A stretch of 36,474 nucleotides of DNA, taken from positions 1-36,474 of the forward strand of contig CANQYY010000019.1 in NCBI GenBank assembly GCA_947628225.1, given 5' to 3'. The DNA comes from an uncultured Lachnospiraceae bacterium. Its GTDB lineage: Bacteria; Bacillota; Clostridia; Lachnospirales; Lachnospiraceae. Of the stretch, positions 12,101 through 20,707 are shown piece after piece. Made by a program: the position numbers and the translations under genes. The notes under the pieces are model-generated. The model was not told the DNA's origin. It ran no database searches and worked only from the letters and a program-made list of their open reading frames with translations. Each line of letters opens with the position of its first letter. The stretch's first letter is position 1.

Positions 12101-12697
12101 ATGAGCACGAAAAAGCAGCGGACGGTTGGCTTTGCCATAACCGGTTCTTTTTGCACATATGAGAAAATTAAAGGTGTAATCAGGCGGCTGGTAGAGGAAG
12201 ATAACAGAGTAATTCCGATTTTCTCCAATCAGGCGCAGACCATAAATTCCCGATTTGGCAACGCAAGAGATTTTATTATAGAGATACAGGAGATAACGGG
12301 GGAACATGGAATATTTACCATTCAGGAAGCAGAGCCCATCGGACCCAAAAATTTTCTTGACATCCTGATCATAGCGCCATGCACAGGGAACACTATGGCA
12401 AAACTGTGCGCGGGGATAACGGATTCTCCGGTGCTGATGGCGGCGAAAGCCCATATGCGGAATGAAAAACCCATTGTCATATCGGTATCGACGAATGATG
12501 CGCTGGGAGCTAACCTGAAAAATATCGGCGAGCTTATGAATACGAAAAATATTTATTTTGTACCCTTTGGACAGGATGATTATGTGAGAAAGCCAAAATC
12601 AATGGTGGCGCATATTTCACAGATTTCCGATACGATGGAAAAAGCCCTGCAGGGAAAACAGCTTCAGCCGGTCATCCAATCTCCATATACGAATTGA
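12101..12697 (+). CDS. dpaB: Dipicolinate synthase subunit B
   Basis: The protein has 198 residues, the usual full length for SpoVFB. It is a flavoprotein-fold subunit that works with DpaA to oxidise dihydrodipicolinate to dipicolinic acid in the mother cell, giving spores their heat resistance. Visible features include GFAITGSFCTYEK near the N-terminus, IIAPCTGNTMAKL (flavin-binding style loop), TDSPVLMAAKAHMRN and VSTNDALGANLKNIG, all typical of the family. A GGGAGA site precedes the ATG. dpaA normally sits directly upstream but here the integrase does, so the operon may be split. No clear sporulation promoter was found in the 120-base gap. Confidence 0.92.
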   Translation: MSTKKQRTVGFAITGSFCTYEKIKGVIRRLVEEDNRVIPIFSNQAQTINSRFGNARDFIIEIQEITGEHGIFTIQEAEPIGPKNFLDILIIAPCTGNTMAKLCAGITDSPVLMAAKAHMRNEKPIVISVSTNDALGANLKNIGELMNTKNIYFVPFGQDDYVRKPKSMVAHISQISDTMEKALQGKQLQPVIQSPYTN

Positions 12698-12730
12698 TTC
12701 CCTGCATTTTACCAAAAAAAGAAACGAAAA

Positions 12731-12769
12731 AAAAGAGCGGCATCTGTCATTGCGATTAGCCGCTCTTTT
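12731..12769. terminator. Bidirectional terminator between dpaB and asnB
   Basis: AAAAGAGCGGC (12731-12741) pairs exactly with GCCGCTCTTTT (12759-12769), with a 17-base loop. A-runs and T-runs on the two sides serve the convergent genes dpaB (+) and asnB (-). Confidence 0.88.
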
Positions 12770-12772
12770 ATA

Positions 12773-14626
12773 TTACAGTTCAATACTTATTTGATATTTT
12801 CTTAAAAAATAATCAATCTGCAAAAGATAGGCTATCATCTGCGGCCCTGCCATCAGTTGTCCATACCAGGGCGCGCCATAATCTTTCGGATTATCTAAAA
12901 ATTGATAGAGCGCCGGCATATTCAACAGAGGAAGGAGCGGACTTTGGGAATCCGCGAGAATCTCCCGAAGACGGTCGGCAAGCAGCGTTTCGTAATAGGG
13001 ATTATAGGTCTTTGGATAGGGGCTTTTTTGGCGGAATAGTATTTCATCCGGAAGAAGTCCCTTAGCCGACTGGCGCAGCATGTTTTTTACAATTCCGTCC
13101 TTAGCCTTCATTTCCCATGGAATATTAAACACATAGTCGACCAGAGCTTTATCCGCAAAAGGAACCCTTGCCTCCAGGCCGGAGTGCATGCTGGTCCGGT
13201 CCATCCGGTTTAACAGTGTCTGCATAAAAAAGCGTATATTCAGGTAACTAATCCGGCGCCGGTTTGTTTCGACTTCATTTTCACCCGGCAAAATATTAAT
13301 TTCACTAACTGCTTTCTCGTAAGTATTCTGCACATAATCTTCCATATCTAATGCCTCGATCAGGTCGGCGGACAGAAGCGCCTTTCTTGGCTTCAGGGAT
13401 GGCGTCCAGGGGAATGTGCCGGAAGAAAGCATATCCTCTCTGTGAAACCAGGGGTATCCTCCAAAGACCTCGTCCGCGCATTCTCCGGTCAGGACTACCT
13501 TATGGGTTTCACTGACTTTTCCGCAGAAATATAATAAGGAGGAATCAATATCCACCATACAGGGAAAATCATGGGCGTCTACCGAGCTGGTCAAAAGATC
13601 TGCCTGCCTTGTATTGCTGCATTCCAGAAAATAATGATCCGATTGTAAAAACTCCGCCATTTTTTCAACATAGGGCCTATCCTGTGACGGCTGGAACCGG
13701 TTTGCCTTAAAATATTTATCATTTTCCGTAAAATCAAAGGAATAGGTAGTTAAGGTTTTCCCTTCCTTTTTTAATTCTGCGGCACATACGGCAGATACCA
13801 CACTGGAATCTACGCCGCCGGATAAAAAGGTGCAGATGGGGACATCAGAAACCATCTGACGGCGTATGGCATCCTGAACCAAAAACGAGGTTTTTTCCAC
13901 CGTTTCCTCATAAGAATCAAAATGCGGACGGCTTTCTAAGCGGAAATAATTTGTGACAGCATACCCATACGGACTGCATACCATGTAGGTACCGGGTAAA
14001 AGCTCATGAAAATTTTTAAATATGCCGGAACCCGGCGTCCGCGCCGGCCCCAGCGAGAAAATTTCATTTAACCCCTTTTTATCCAATTTGGCTTTTACTC
14101 CGGGAAAACAAAAGCATCCCTTTGGCTCCGAAGAAAAAATAAGGGTTCCGTCATAGACGGTAAAAAAAAGCGGTTTTACACCAAAAGCATCCCGGAACAG
14201 GGAAAGTGTTTTATGCCGCTCATCATAGACGGCAAACGCAAAAATACCGTCTACCTCTTTTACAAAGTCAGCTCCGAAGGCAAGAAAGGATAAAAGAAGA
14301 ACCTCCGTATCCGAAGTGGTTTCAAAGGTATAGCCCAGTTTGAGAAGACGTCCTTTTAAGGCGTCCAGATTGTAAATTTCGCCATTGTAAATGATGTGAT
14401 AAGAAAATCCGTCTACGGTTTTTGTCATGGGCTGATGACCGTTTTGCAAATCGATGATGGACAGGCGGGTGTGCGCCAGTCCGCAGTGCTCGGTCAGTAA
14501 TCTGCCATTTTCATCCGGACCGCGGTGGGCAAGCGTCTGTTTCATTTCATCCAAAATATGCAAAAAATAATCCCGTTGCCCGGTGAAGGAAGCAAAAGGG
14601 TTATAAAATCCGGAAATACTGCACAT
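12773..14626 (-). CDS. asnB: Asparagine synthase, glutamine-hydrolysing
   Basis: The protein has 617 residues and makes asparagine from aspartate, ATP and glutamine. The N-terminal glutaminase domain starts with the catalytic Cys2 (MCSISGF) and shows RLSIIDL (54-60), NGEIYN (81-86) and SDTEVLL (105-111). The C-terminal synthetase domain has the pyrophosphate loop SGGVDSS (269-275) and GECADEVFGGYPWF. AGGAGG lies seven bases before the ATG. Transcribed alone toward dpaB. No T-box or other leader structure was seen in the 110-base upstream gap. Some AsnB relatives amidate cell-wall or antibiotic precursors, but nothing nearby suggests that. Confidence 0.93.
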   Translation of the reverse strand: MCSISGFYNPFASFTGQRDYFLHILDEMKQTLAHRGPDENGRLLTEHCGLAHTRLSIIDLQNGHQPMTKTVDGFSYHIIYNGEIYNLDALKGRLLKLGYTFETTSDTEVLLLSFLAFGADFVKEVDGIFAFAVYDERHKTLSLFRDAFGVKPLFFTVYDGTLIFSSEPKGCFCFPGVKAKLDKKGLNEIFSLGPARTPGSGIFKNFHELLPGTYMVCSPYGYAVTNYFRLESRPHFDSYEETVEKTSFLVQDAIRRQMVSDVPICTFLSGGVDSSVVSAVCAAELKKEGKTLTTYSFDFTENDKYFKANRFQPSQDRPYVEKMAEFLQSDHYFLECSNTRQADLLTSSVDAHDFPCMVDIDSSLLYFCGKVSETHKVVLTGECADEVFGGYPWFHREDMLSSGTFPWTPSLKPRKALLSADLIEALDMEDYVQNTYEKAVSEINILPGENEVETNRRRISYLNIRFFMQTLLNRMDRTSMHSGLEARVPFADKALVDYVFNIPWEMKAKDGIVKNMLRQSAKGLLPDEILFRQKSPYPKTYNPYYETLLADRLREILADSQSPLLPLLNMPALYQFLDNPKDYGAPWYGQLMAGPQMIAYLLQIDYFLRKYQISIEL

Positions 14627-14690
14627 AAGACCTCCTAAACAAAATACTAGTAATATAATATAGTTTATGTATAGAAGGAAAAATTATTAC

Positions 14691-14720
14691 TTGTCTGTTT
14701 TTCATAATACTGTGTATAAT
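14691..14720 (+). promoter_or_regulatory. SigA promoter for the GNAT gene
   Basis: TTGTCT (14691-14696), an 18-base spacer and TATAAT (14715-14720), 38 bases before the ATG of the acetyltransferase gene. Confidence 0.68.
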
Positions 14721-14758
14721 AAAACCATACGATTGTAAATTTGGAAAGGAGATCAGCG

Positions 14759-15229
14759 ATGAAGATTCGGAAAGCGGAAGAAAAGGACAAGGGGAAAATC
14801 ATGGATTTGCTTAGTCAGGTATTAATGGTGCATCACCGGGGACGGCCGGATTTGTTCAAGGGAAATGTCACAAAATATACGGAAGAAGAGCTCAGCGGCC
14901 TGATTCACAATCCTCAGACCCCGATTTTAGTTGCCGTGAATGAAGCGGAGGAGGTTCTTGGATATGCCTTTTGCCAGTTCCGGCAAAAAACAGGGGACAA
15001 TATTCTCACAGACATAAAAACCTTATATCTGGACGACCTGTGTGTGGATGAAATACATAGAGGAAAGGGAATCGGAAAAAGAATATATGAGGAAGTACTT
15101 CGGTTTGCCAAAGAGAACGGGTGTTATAATGTGACCTTAAATGTATGGGAGTGTAACGAGGGCGCCAGGCGTTTCTATGAAAAATGCGGGCTTGCCGTAC
15201 AAAAAACAGGACTGGAGAAAATACTGTAA
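14759..15229 (+). CDS. GNAT-family N-acetyltransferase
   Basis: The protein has 156 residues from the ATG at 14759, with AAAGGAG upstream; an earlier in-frame TTG would place the binding site inside the gene. Motif A is clear: LYLDDLCVDEIHRGKGIG (about residues 82-99), with the RGKGIGKR pyrophosphate-binding loop for acetyl-CoA. NVTLNVWECNEGARRFYEKC (about 124-143) is the usual C-terminal part with the NxxARRFYExxGF pattern. It transfers an acetyl group to an amine, and the substrate is not predictable. Preceded by its own promoter and followed 34 bases later by an unknown gene. Confidence 0.9.
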   Translation: MKIRKAEEKDKGKIMDLLSQVLMVHHRGRPDLFKGNVTKYTEEELSGLIHNPQTPILVAVNEAEEVLGYAFCQFRQKTGDNILTDIKTLYLDDLCVDEIHRGKGIGKRIYEEVLRFAKENGCYNVTLNVWECNEGARRFYEKCGLAVQKTGLEKIL

Positions 15230-15263
15230 ACATCCGATATAAAAAAGAAAAGGATGTGGGGAT

Positions 15264-16049
15264 ATGTCTGGGACAAATGAGTATTATGTAGATTATATGA
15301 CTAGAACCTGCCATAATTTTCTCCAGAGCTATAAGATGGAAAAAAATCCGGAGGCAAAAGGCGCCTTTGCCGGAGAAGTGAATCGGAAACTGGCGGAAAA
15401 GAATGCGCGGACGGAGAACGCCCTGCCAATTGGCGACGTTTTTGTGATGACTCCGGAAAATATGACGATGGAGCAATATAAACAGTATATATATGATAAG
15501 ATTTCCCAGATTCCGCTGCATCCTTCCCAGATAATGAATTCTATCTCTGTCCATATCTCGGAGGAAGGCTTCGAGGCAATGAAAAAGGATGCGGAATATG
15601 AAAAATGGGTATTGGATACGCTGAAAGCAAACTTTTCTTTTTACGACCCATGGGCGAATTTATGCGGCGGCTCATATCAGATCCATTCGTTTGGCGCCAC
15701 TAAGGACGAATACCACGGCGAAGGCTGGTACAAAGGCTATCGAAACGGAAAGGGCGAAGATCTTTTTGACACAAAAGCCGAAGACAGTTTCTGGGAAAGA
15801 AGGATGCGCCGGAAAAAATGGAGGAAGATACAGCAGGAAAAACTCGACGCAAAAAAACGCCAGCTCAGTGAAATGCAAAACCGAATGTATGAAACCGAAT
15901 TATATAACCGGAGCCTGGCTGAGAGAGCCCGTATCCGGGGAACCGATATATGGAGTCCGGGACGCCATATGGAAGCAGTACCCATGTCATATGAAACGGG
16001 TATGCTGTTACAACTGTTACTGATGAACAGCGGCAGCTTTCTTCTGTAG
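15264..16049 (+). CDS. 261-residue hypothetical protein of Clostridia
   Basis: Its ATG follows AAAAGGATGTGGGG. The N-terminal half (MSGTNEYYVDYMTRTCHNFL...) contains repeated acidic/aromatic segments and ISVHISEEGFEAMKKDAEYE (about 92-111). The middle holds a glycine/aromatic region with many charged residues. Positions about 172-215 are a basic coiled coil (RRMRRKKWRKIQQEKLDAKK...). The C-terminus is hydrophobic (GMLLQLLLMNSGSFLL). No signal peptide is seen. Proteins of this type are known to me only as uncharacterised in Lachnospiraceae. It may share the upstream GNAT promoter. Confidence 0.7.
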   Translation: MSGTNEYYVDYMTRTCHNFLQSYKMEKNPEAKGAFAGEVNRKLAEKNARTENALPIGDVFVMTPENMTMEQYKQYIYDKISQIPLHPSQIMNSISVHISEEGFEAMKKDAEYEKWVLDTLKANFSFYDPWANLCGGSYQIHSFGATKDEYHGEGWYKGYRNGKGEDLFDTKAEDSFWERRMRRKKWRKIQQEKLDAKKRQLSEMQNRMYETELYNRSLAERARIRGTDIWSPGRHMEAVPMSYETGMLLQLLLMNSGSFLL

Positions 16050-16061
16050 AAGAAAGCTGCC
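16032..16061. terminator. Perfect 13-bp hairpin between convergent genes
   Basis: GGCAGCTTTCTTC (16032-16044) pairs exactly with GAAGAAAGCTGCC (16049-16061) around a TGTA loop. It spans the stop codon of the 261-residue gene and the last base of aroE. The plus side lacks an immediate T-run, but an alternative pairing AACAGC...GCTGTTTTATTTTTT could terminate transcription. Confidence 0.7.
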
Positions 16062-16825
16062 TAAAGCTGCTGTTTTATTTTTTCACAGATTTCTTTTATT
16101 TTTTCTTCCGGGATTTTTTTATCTAAGAAAATTTCTACCGCATACTTTGCCTGGGCAACCAGCATTTCCAGTCCGGTTACTCCAATCATGCCGAGAGATT
16201 TGGCCTGGGCGGTCAGCTTTGTTGTCAACGGGTTGGCAATAATATCAAACACTGCCTCGCAGGCTGGGAATTTTCTCAAATCCACCGGAGAAGCATCTAC
16301 CTTTGGGTACATGCCTACCGGGCTGGTATTAATGAGAATCTGGGCGTCTTTATGCAGGGCGAAGCATTCTTCATAAGTAATAACCCCTTTTTTCATAACA
16401 TGATGCCCCACTACAATGAGTTCAGAAGCATTCAATTTGGTGACGGCAGCCTGAACCGCCTGAGATGCCCCGCCATTGCCCAGTACTACCACCTTCTTGC
16501 CGGACAGCTCCACTCCATTGGCGGTAACCATATAAATAAAGCCCGGCATATCGGTATTATATCCATATAACTTTCCCTTCCGGTTAACTATGGTATTTAC
16601 GGCGCCAATAGCCCGGGAACTTTCATCCATGGCGTCCAGATACGGGATTACATCGCGTTTATAGGGAATTGTAACATTAATAGCACGAAACTCTTTTTTC
16701 TCCATAAATTCTTTAAATTCTTCTTTTGTCAGCGGACAGGGCTCATAGGTATAGTCCGCTAAAAGTTCATGGATCTGTTTGGAATAACTATGTCCCAGTT
16801 TTTCTCCGATTAGTCCGTATTCCAT
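16061..16825 (-). CDS. aroE: Shikimate dehydrogenase
   Basis: The protein has 254 residues from the ATG at 16825, where GGGAGG lies upstream; a longer frame reaching 16918 has no binding site. It reduces 3-dehydroshikimate with NADPH in aromatic amino-acid synthesis. LGHSYSKQIHELL (residues 8-20) binds substrate, NVTIPYKRDV carries the catalytic lysine, GAVNTIV and GYNTDMPGF hold the conserved N and catalytic D, and VVLGNGGASQA is the nucleotide-binding loop. It is slightly shorter than the usual 270-290. No other shikimate genes are adjacent. Divergent from the spoIIIA operon. Confidence 0.9.
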   Translation of the reverse strand: MEYGLIGEKLGHSYSKQIHELLADYTYEPCPLTKEEFKEFMEKKEFRAINVTIPYKRDVIPYLDAMDESSRAIGAVNTIVNRKGKLYGYNTDMPGFIYMVTANGVELSGKKVVVLGNGGASQAVQAAVTKLNASELIVVGHHVMKKGVITYEECFALHKDAQILINTSPVGMYPKVDASPVDLRKFPACEAVFDIIANPLTTKLTAQAKSLGMIGVTGLEMLVAQAKYAVEIFLDKKIPEEKIKEICEKIKQQL

Positions 16826-16919
16826 TGTGTTTTCCTCCCTTTCTTTACGTCCTTGGCGCGATTGAGCGGCAGGTTTCATAACTATGTGAATTTTATCATA
16901 AAAAGTTGTCCCATTCAAG

Positions 16920-16948
16920 GAATATTAAAAAGGGACAGGCATATATAT
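16920..16948 (+). promoter_or_regulatory. SigE-like sporulation promoter of the spoIIIA operon
   Basis: GAATATT (16920-16926), 13 bases and CATATATAT (16940-16948) resemble the SigE -35 (KNATATT) and -10 (CATACANT) boxes, 40 bases before spoIIIAA. The B. subtilis operon is SigE-driven, so the match is in the expected place. Confidence 0.62.
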
Positions 16949-16988
16949 GTATCAATTACAAAATCAGGAGCAGTTGGGGAGGAAGAAA

Positions 16989-17906
16989 ATGAAGCAGGAA
17001 GAAATTCTACAGGTGCTGCCGGGACGGCTGCAAAGCCTGATGAAAAAGGAAGTAAAGGACTGGGAGCAGCTCCAGGAAATACATATCCGATGTGGGAAAG
17101 CAGTAGCTCTTACCATGAGGGGGAAAAAGATAGTGCCGGAACAAAATGGACAGGTTGTAAGCCGGAAGGAATTTCGGGAAACCCTGGAATACCTCAGTAA
17201 TTACTCCCTGTATGCCTTTGAGGAGGAAATCCGGAAAGGATACCTGACAATTCCGGGGGGACACCGCATCGGGGTGGCGGGAAAGGCGGTTTTGGAGGGG
17301 GAAAAGATAAAGACCCTGCGTTATATTGCCTTTTTAAATATCCGCATATCCCATGAAATAAAGGGCTGCGCCGATAGCGTACTGCCGTATCTTTTCTTTC
17401 AGGATTGTTTTTTATCCACCCTGCTTGTGTCCCCTCCGGGGGCGGGAAAGACAACACTTTTGCGGGATATCATAAGAAATGTGTCCTCGGGAGGCGCTTT
17501 TTTTTCTGCCAGAAATGTGTCGGTTGTGGATGAGCGCTCGGAGATTGCCGGCTGTTATCTGGGAGTCCCCCAGAAGGATGTCGGAAAATATTGCGATGTG
17601 TTAGATGCCTGTCCCAAAGCGGAAGGAATAAAAATGGTAATACGCTCCATGGCTCCGGAGGTTATTGCCGTGGATGAAATCGGGACAAGGGAGGATTATG
17701 AAGCGATGTCCTATGCTCTGACAAGCGGCTGTTCCCTGCTTGCCACGGTGCATGGAAACTCTCTGCAGCATATCCGGGAAAAACCTTTGCTTACCCAAAT
17801 ATTAAAGGAGCAGATGTTTGAGCGCATCATTTTTCTCCAAAAGGGTTCCCATCCCGGAAAGATCAAATCCGTCTGCGACGGAAAAGGGCAGGTGATAGCA
17901 GAATGA
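16989..17906 (+). CDS. spoIIIAA: Stage III sporulation protein AA, AAA ATPase
   Basis: The protein has 305 residues from the ATG at 16989, with GGGGAGGA upstream; an in-frame ATG at 16947 lacks one. It is the cytoplasmic, secretion-ATPase-like motor of the SpoIIIA-SpoIIQ channel that links mother cell and forespore. The Walker A loop SPPGAGKTTLLRD (148-160) and the Walker B region VIAVDEIG (about 222-229) are clear. SYALTSGCSLLATVHGNSL is the sensor-like segment. The length equals the B. subtilis protein. First gene of a complete AA-AH operon with start-stop overlaps. Confidence 0.95.
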   Translation: MKQEEILQVLPGRLQSLMKKEVKDWEQLQEIHIRCGKAVALTMRGKKIVPEQNGQVVSRKEFRETLEYLSNYSLYAFEEEIRKGYLTIPGGHRIGVAGKAVLEGEKIKTLRYIAFLNIRISHEIKGCADSVLPYLFFQDCFLSTLLVSPPGAGKTTLLRDIIRNVSSGGAFFSARNVSVVDERSEIAGCYLGVPQKDVGKYCDVLDACPKAEGIKMVIRSMAPEVIAVDEIGTREDYEAMSYALTSGCSLLATVHGNSLQHIREKPLLTQILKEQMFERIIFLQKGSHPGKIKSVCDGKGQVIAE

Positions 17907-18415
17907 AGTGGCTGGGCATGGGTATGGTACTGGCAGGCTGTTTTGGCATCGGAATGTGGTTCAGCCTGATCTATGCCGGACGGATAAAAAATCTTCTGGA
18001 CTGTAAAAAAGCCATTCTGATCATACGGGGGGAAATCAGCTATGGGCATTCTCCCCTGCCTCAGGCTGTGTTTCAGGCGGCGGGGCGGGTATCCGGAAGC
18101 ATACGGACATTTTTGGAAGAAGTCAGCGAGAAAATGGAGCAGGGCGGCATGGGGCTGGATGACATCTGGCAGTCTGCGATAGAAAAGCAAATCGGCAGCA
18201 GGGAGATGGGAAGGCAGGAGAGGATGGAATTGAAGGAGCTGGGAGAAACCTTAGGGTATCTTGACGTGGAAATGCAGCTGCAGACCATCCAGCTGTATTT
18301 AGAGAGGCTGGATCAAAGCATCGAAGAACTGGAGAGGGAAAAAAGCAGCCGCATCCGGCTCTATCCGGCGCTGGGAATGATGTGCGGCGCGCTCATTTGT
18401 ATTATCCTGCTGTAA
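17903..18415 (+). CDS. spoIIIAB: Stage III sporulation protein AB
   Basis: The protein has 170 residues; its ATG overlaps the spoIIIAA stop (ATGA). An N-terminal helix (MVLAGCFGIGMWFSLIYAG) and a C-terminal helix (LYPALGMMCGALICIILL) bracket a cytoplasmic helical core, like GspF-type platform proteins of secretion systems. The conserved GEISYGHSPLPQAV segment is at about residues 47-60. It is predicted to couple the ATPase to the membrane part of the SpoIIIA channel. Confidence 0.93.
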   Translation: MKWLGMGMVLAGCFGIGMWFSLIYAGRIKNLLDCKKAILIIRGEISYGHSPLPQAVFQAAGRVSGSIRTFLEEVSEKMEQGGMGLDDIWQSAIEKQIGSREMGRQERMELKELGETLGYLDVEMQLQTIQLYLERLDQSIEELEREKSSRIRLYPALGMMCGALICIILL

Positions 18416-18440
18416 ACAATAGAGTGGAATGGAGCAATCA

Positions 18441-18635
18441 ATGGAAATTACAATTATTTTTCGGATAGCCCTGGTAGGGATCTTAGTTACTATTTTGAAC
18501 CAGATACTCAAGCAGTCGGGACGGGAGGAGCAGGCGTTTCTTGTTAGCCTTGCCGGTCTGATCTTAGTTCTGTTCTGGGTTATTCCGTATATATCAGATT
18601 TATTTGAAACGGTGGAGGATTTATTTTCCTTTTAA
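18441..18635 (+). CDS. spoIIIAC: Stage III sporulation protein AC
   Basis: The protein has 64 residues from the ATG at 18441, preferred because GGAG lies six bases upstream; an ATG at 18429 gives a 68-residue version with only a weak site. Two membrane helices (about 3-21 and 31-52) flank a polar loop LKQSGREEQAF, the family pattern. It is a small inner-membrane component of the SpoIIIA channel. Confidence 0.9.
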   Translation: MEITIIFRIALVGILVTILNQILKQSGREEQAFLVSLAGLILVLFWVIPYISDLFETVEDLFSF

Positions 18636-18683
18636 AAGGGAAATGGATCCCATCACGCCGACGCCATGAAGGGGAGGAAACCG

Positions 18684-19064
18684 ATGCTGAAGGTAGTTTT
18701 AATAGGATTTACGGCAGTATTTCTGGCGCTGTTAGCCGGGAGCATAAAAAAAGAATATGGATTTATCATAGCTGCCTGCGGCGCCCTGATGATATTTTCC
18801 TACGGCATTACAAAAATATCCGTCATATCGGAAGAAATTAAATCCTTTGAAAAGAGCATAGGATTAGAGGGGGAATACATCGCCATTTTATTAAAAATGG
18901 TGGGGATCGCCTATATGACGCAATTTGCTTCCAGTCTTTGCCGTGACGCCGGTCACGGAGCCATTGCCAGCCAGATAGGCTTCGCCGGAAAAATCAGCAT
19001 GCTTATCGTCAGTATTCCGATTTTGGAGGCGCTGGTTCATACGATCGGGGAATTATTCAGATGA
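18684..19064 (+). CDS. spoIIIAD: Stage III sporulation protein AD
   Basis: The protein has 126 residues from the ATG at 18684, which has GGGGAGG eight bases upstream; an in-frame ATG at 18666 would put that site inside the gene. Four hydrophobic segments include VVLIGFTAVFLALLAG and MVGIAYMTQFASSLCRDAGH, the latter being the conserved part of the family. It is a membrane component of the SpoIIIA complex. Its stop overlaps the spoIIIAE start. Confidence 0.92.
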   Translation: MLKVVLIGFTAVFLALLAGSIKKEYGFIIAACGALMIFSYGITKISVISEEIKSFEKSIGLEGEYIAILLKMVGIAYMTQFASSLCRDAGHGAIASQIGFAGKISMLIVSIPILEALVHTIGELFR

Positions 19065-20203
19065 GGGGACGCATGCTCGGAGTATTCCTTTTACTGGGCC
19101 TGCTTGTCCCGGGAATCTGTTATGCAGAAGAGAAAACAGGGGAGAGCGGCTGGTCCGAAGACTGGCGGGATGCTATCTCTTTAGAAGAAGTGGAAAGGGT
19201 ATTTGATCAGATGCAGGGGAAGGAGAGCGATTTTTCTCCCAGCCGGTATGTGGAAGAGGTAATGGAGGGCAGGGTTGATTTTTCCCTCCCCGGCCTGTGG
19301 AAGTTGATTATCGGGAAACTGGAAAACCAGTTGGCAGACCAGAAGAAATCAATTTTTCAAATTCTGGCATTAGGGATTATCGCCGGTATTTTTATGAACT
19401 TTGCCGGGACGGTGGGAAATAAGGATTTAAGTGAAACCGGATTTTTTATTACCTTTTTACTTCTTTTTGCCACGTTATCAGCGGGATTTTATACTGCCTT
19501 CGAGGTGGCGGGGCAGGCGCTGGAGGCCCTTCTTACTTTTATGAAAGCGTTAATTCCGGCTTTTTCCCTTACTCTCTGCTTTGGCGGCGCCACCACAACT
19601 TCTCTTGCCTATTATGAAACGATGTTAATCACTCTTTCCCTGATTGAAATGCTGATGGTTCATGTGTTTTTACCCGGCGTACAGGTTTATTTTTTAATCA
19701 GCATGATAAATCAGCTTGCGAACAACCGTTTTTCCCGGATGGCTGAGCTTGTCCGCAGTTTTCTCCGTTTCAGCCTTAAAGTGTTATTTGGCGTGCTGAT
19801 TGGTTATCAGGGGATACAGGGCATGCTGATTCCGGTTATGGATAAAGTAAAAAACAATTCGATGCTGCAGGCGGCAAAGGGGCTGCCGGGGGTGGGAAAT
19901 ACGCTGGGGAGCTTAGCGGATACGGTATTTGGGAGCGGGATGCTGATTAAAAGCGCAATAGGGGTGGGAGGATTGATTTGTATTCTTCTTCTCTGTTTCC
20001 TTCCTCTGGTAAAGATATTTGTTTATACGGCTCTTTACCGGCTTGGCAGCGCGCTTTTACAGCCGGTTAGCGAGAAGCGGGTGGTATCAGCCGTTTATGC
20101 GGCGGCAGAGAGCGGTAAATTGCTAATGGGGTATTTATTTGCGGGAGCTTTGATGTTTTTGCTGTCCATAATTATTATTCTGGTATGTACGAATCTTATA
20201 TAA
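19061..20203 (+). CDS. spoIIIAE: Stage III sporulation protein AE
   Basis: The protein has 380 residues and overlaps the AD stop by four bases. A cleavable-type signal sequence (MLGVFLLLGLLVPGICYAEE) is followed by a soluble region to about residue 95 and then about seven membrane helices, including the glycine-rich GLPGVGNTLGSLADTVFGSG region. This large polytopic protein is the presumed membrane core of the channel. Length is close to the B. subtilis protein (399). Confidence 0.93.
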   Translation: MRGRMLGVFLLLGLLVPGICYAEEKTGESGWSEDWRDAISLEEVERVFDQMQGKESDFSPSRYVEEVMEGRVDFSLPGLWKLIIGKLENQLADQKKSIFQILALGIIAGIFMNFAGTVGNKDLSETGFFITFLLLFATLSAGFYTAFEVAGQALEALLTFMKALIPAFSLTLCFGGATTTSLAYYETMLITLSLIEMLMVHVFLPGVQVYFLISMINQLANNRFSRMAELVRSFLRFSLKVLFGVLIGYQGIQGMLIPVMDKVKNNSMLQAAKGLPGVGNTLGSLADTVFGSGMLIKSAIGVGGLICILLLCFLPLVKIFVYTALYRLGSALLQPVSEKRVVSAVYAAAESGKLLMGYLFAGALMFLLSIIIILVCTNLI

Positions 20204-20218
20204 TGGGAGGTATTTGCC

Positions 20219-20707
20219 GTGGATTCTGTTTTTACCATGCTTCAGAGGGTAAGTATTTTTATTCTGGCGGCGTCGCTGGTCACTAATCTGTTTGCAGAAA
20301 CCGAATATAAAAAATATTTTCAATACGCTGCCGGGCTAATGGTAATTGCCATGGTAATCACGCCGGTGCTTGCCCTGGCAGGGGAAAAAAACAATCTGGA
20401 AAGCTGGGTGGGCAACCGCATTTTAGATCAGAAGGCAAAGGAAACGGAGGATAAAATACGATTGTTGGGAAAGGAGTACGAAAAGACTGCGAAGGAGCAG
20501 TTTGAAAAGCAGATGAAACAGGATATAGCAAAACAGTGCGGCGTCGGGGAGGAGGACTGCGAAGTCATAATTGACAATAACCGGATTGAGCAGATCCGGG
20601 TATGGGTAAGCCGGATGCCGGAGGATGTATCGATGCGTATCAGCCGGCTTGCCATCCGGTATGGGCTTAGCGAGGATGCTATTTTTATACAGGAAGGAGA
20701 AAGATAA
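20219..20707 (+). CDS. spoIIIAF: Stage III sporulation protein AF
   Basis: The protein has 162 residues. The start is GTG at 20219 with GGGAGG nine bases upstream. Two N-terminal membrane helices (about 10-25 and 35-57) precede a ring-building domain (about 85-160) with CGVGEEDCEVIIDNNRIEQI. It probably forms one ring of the channel in the intermembrane space between mother cell and forespore. The stop overlaps the spoIIIAG start by one base. Confidence 0.9.
   Translation: MDSVFTMLQRVSIFILAASLVTNLFAETEYKKYFQYAAGLMVIAMVITPVLALAGEKNNLESWVGNRILDQKAKETEDKIRLLGKEYEKTAKEQFEKQMKQDIAKQCGVGEEDCEVIIDNNRIEQIRVWVSRMPEDVSMRISRLAIRYGLSEDAIFIQEGER

Noticed and set aside
14627..14690. T-box leader or amino-acid riboswitch before asnB
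   Set aside because: The gap is only about 110 bases and shared with a divergent promoter. No T-box sequence or terminator/antiterminator pair was found.
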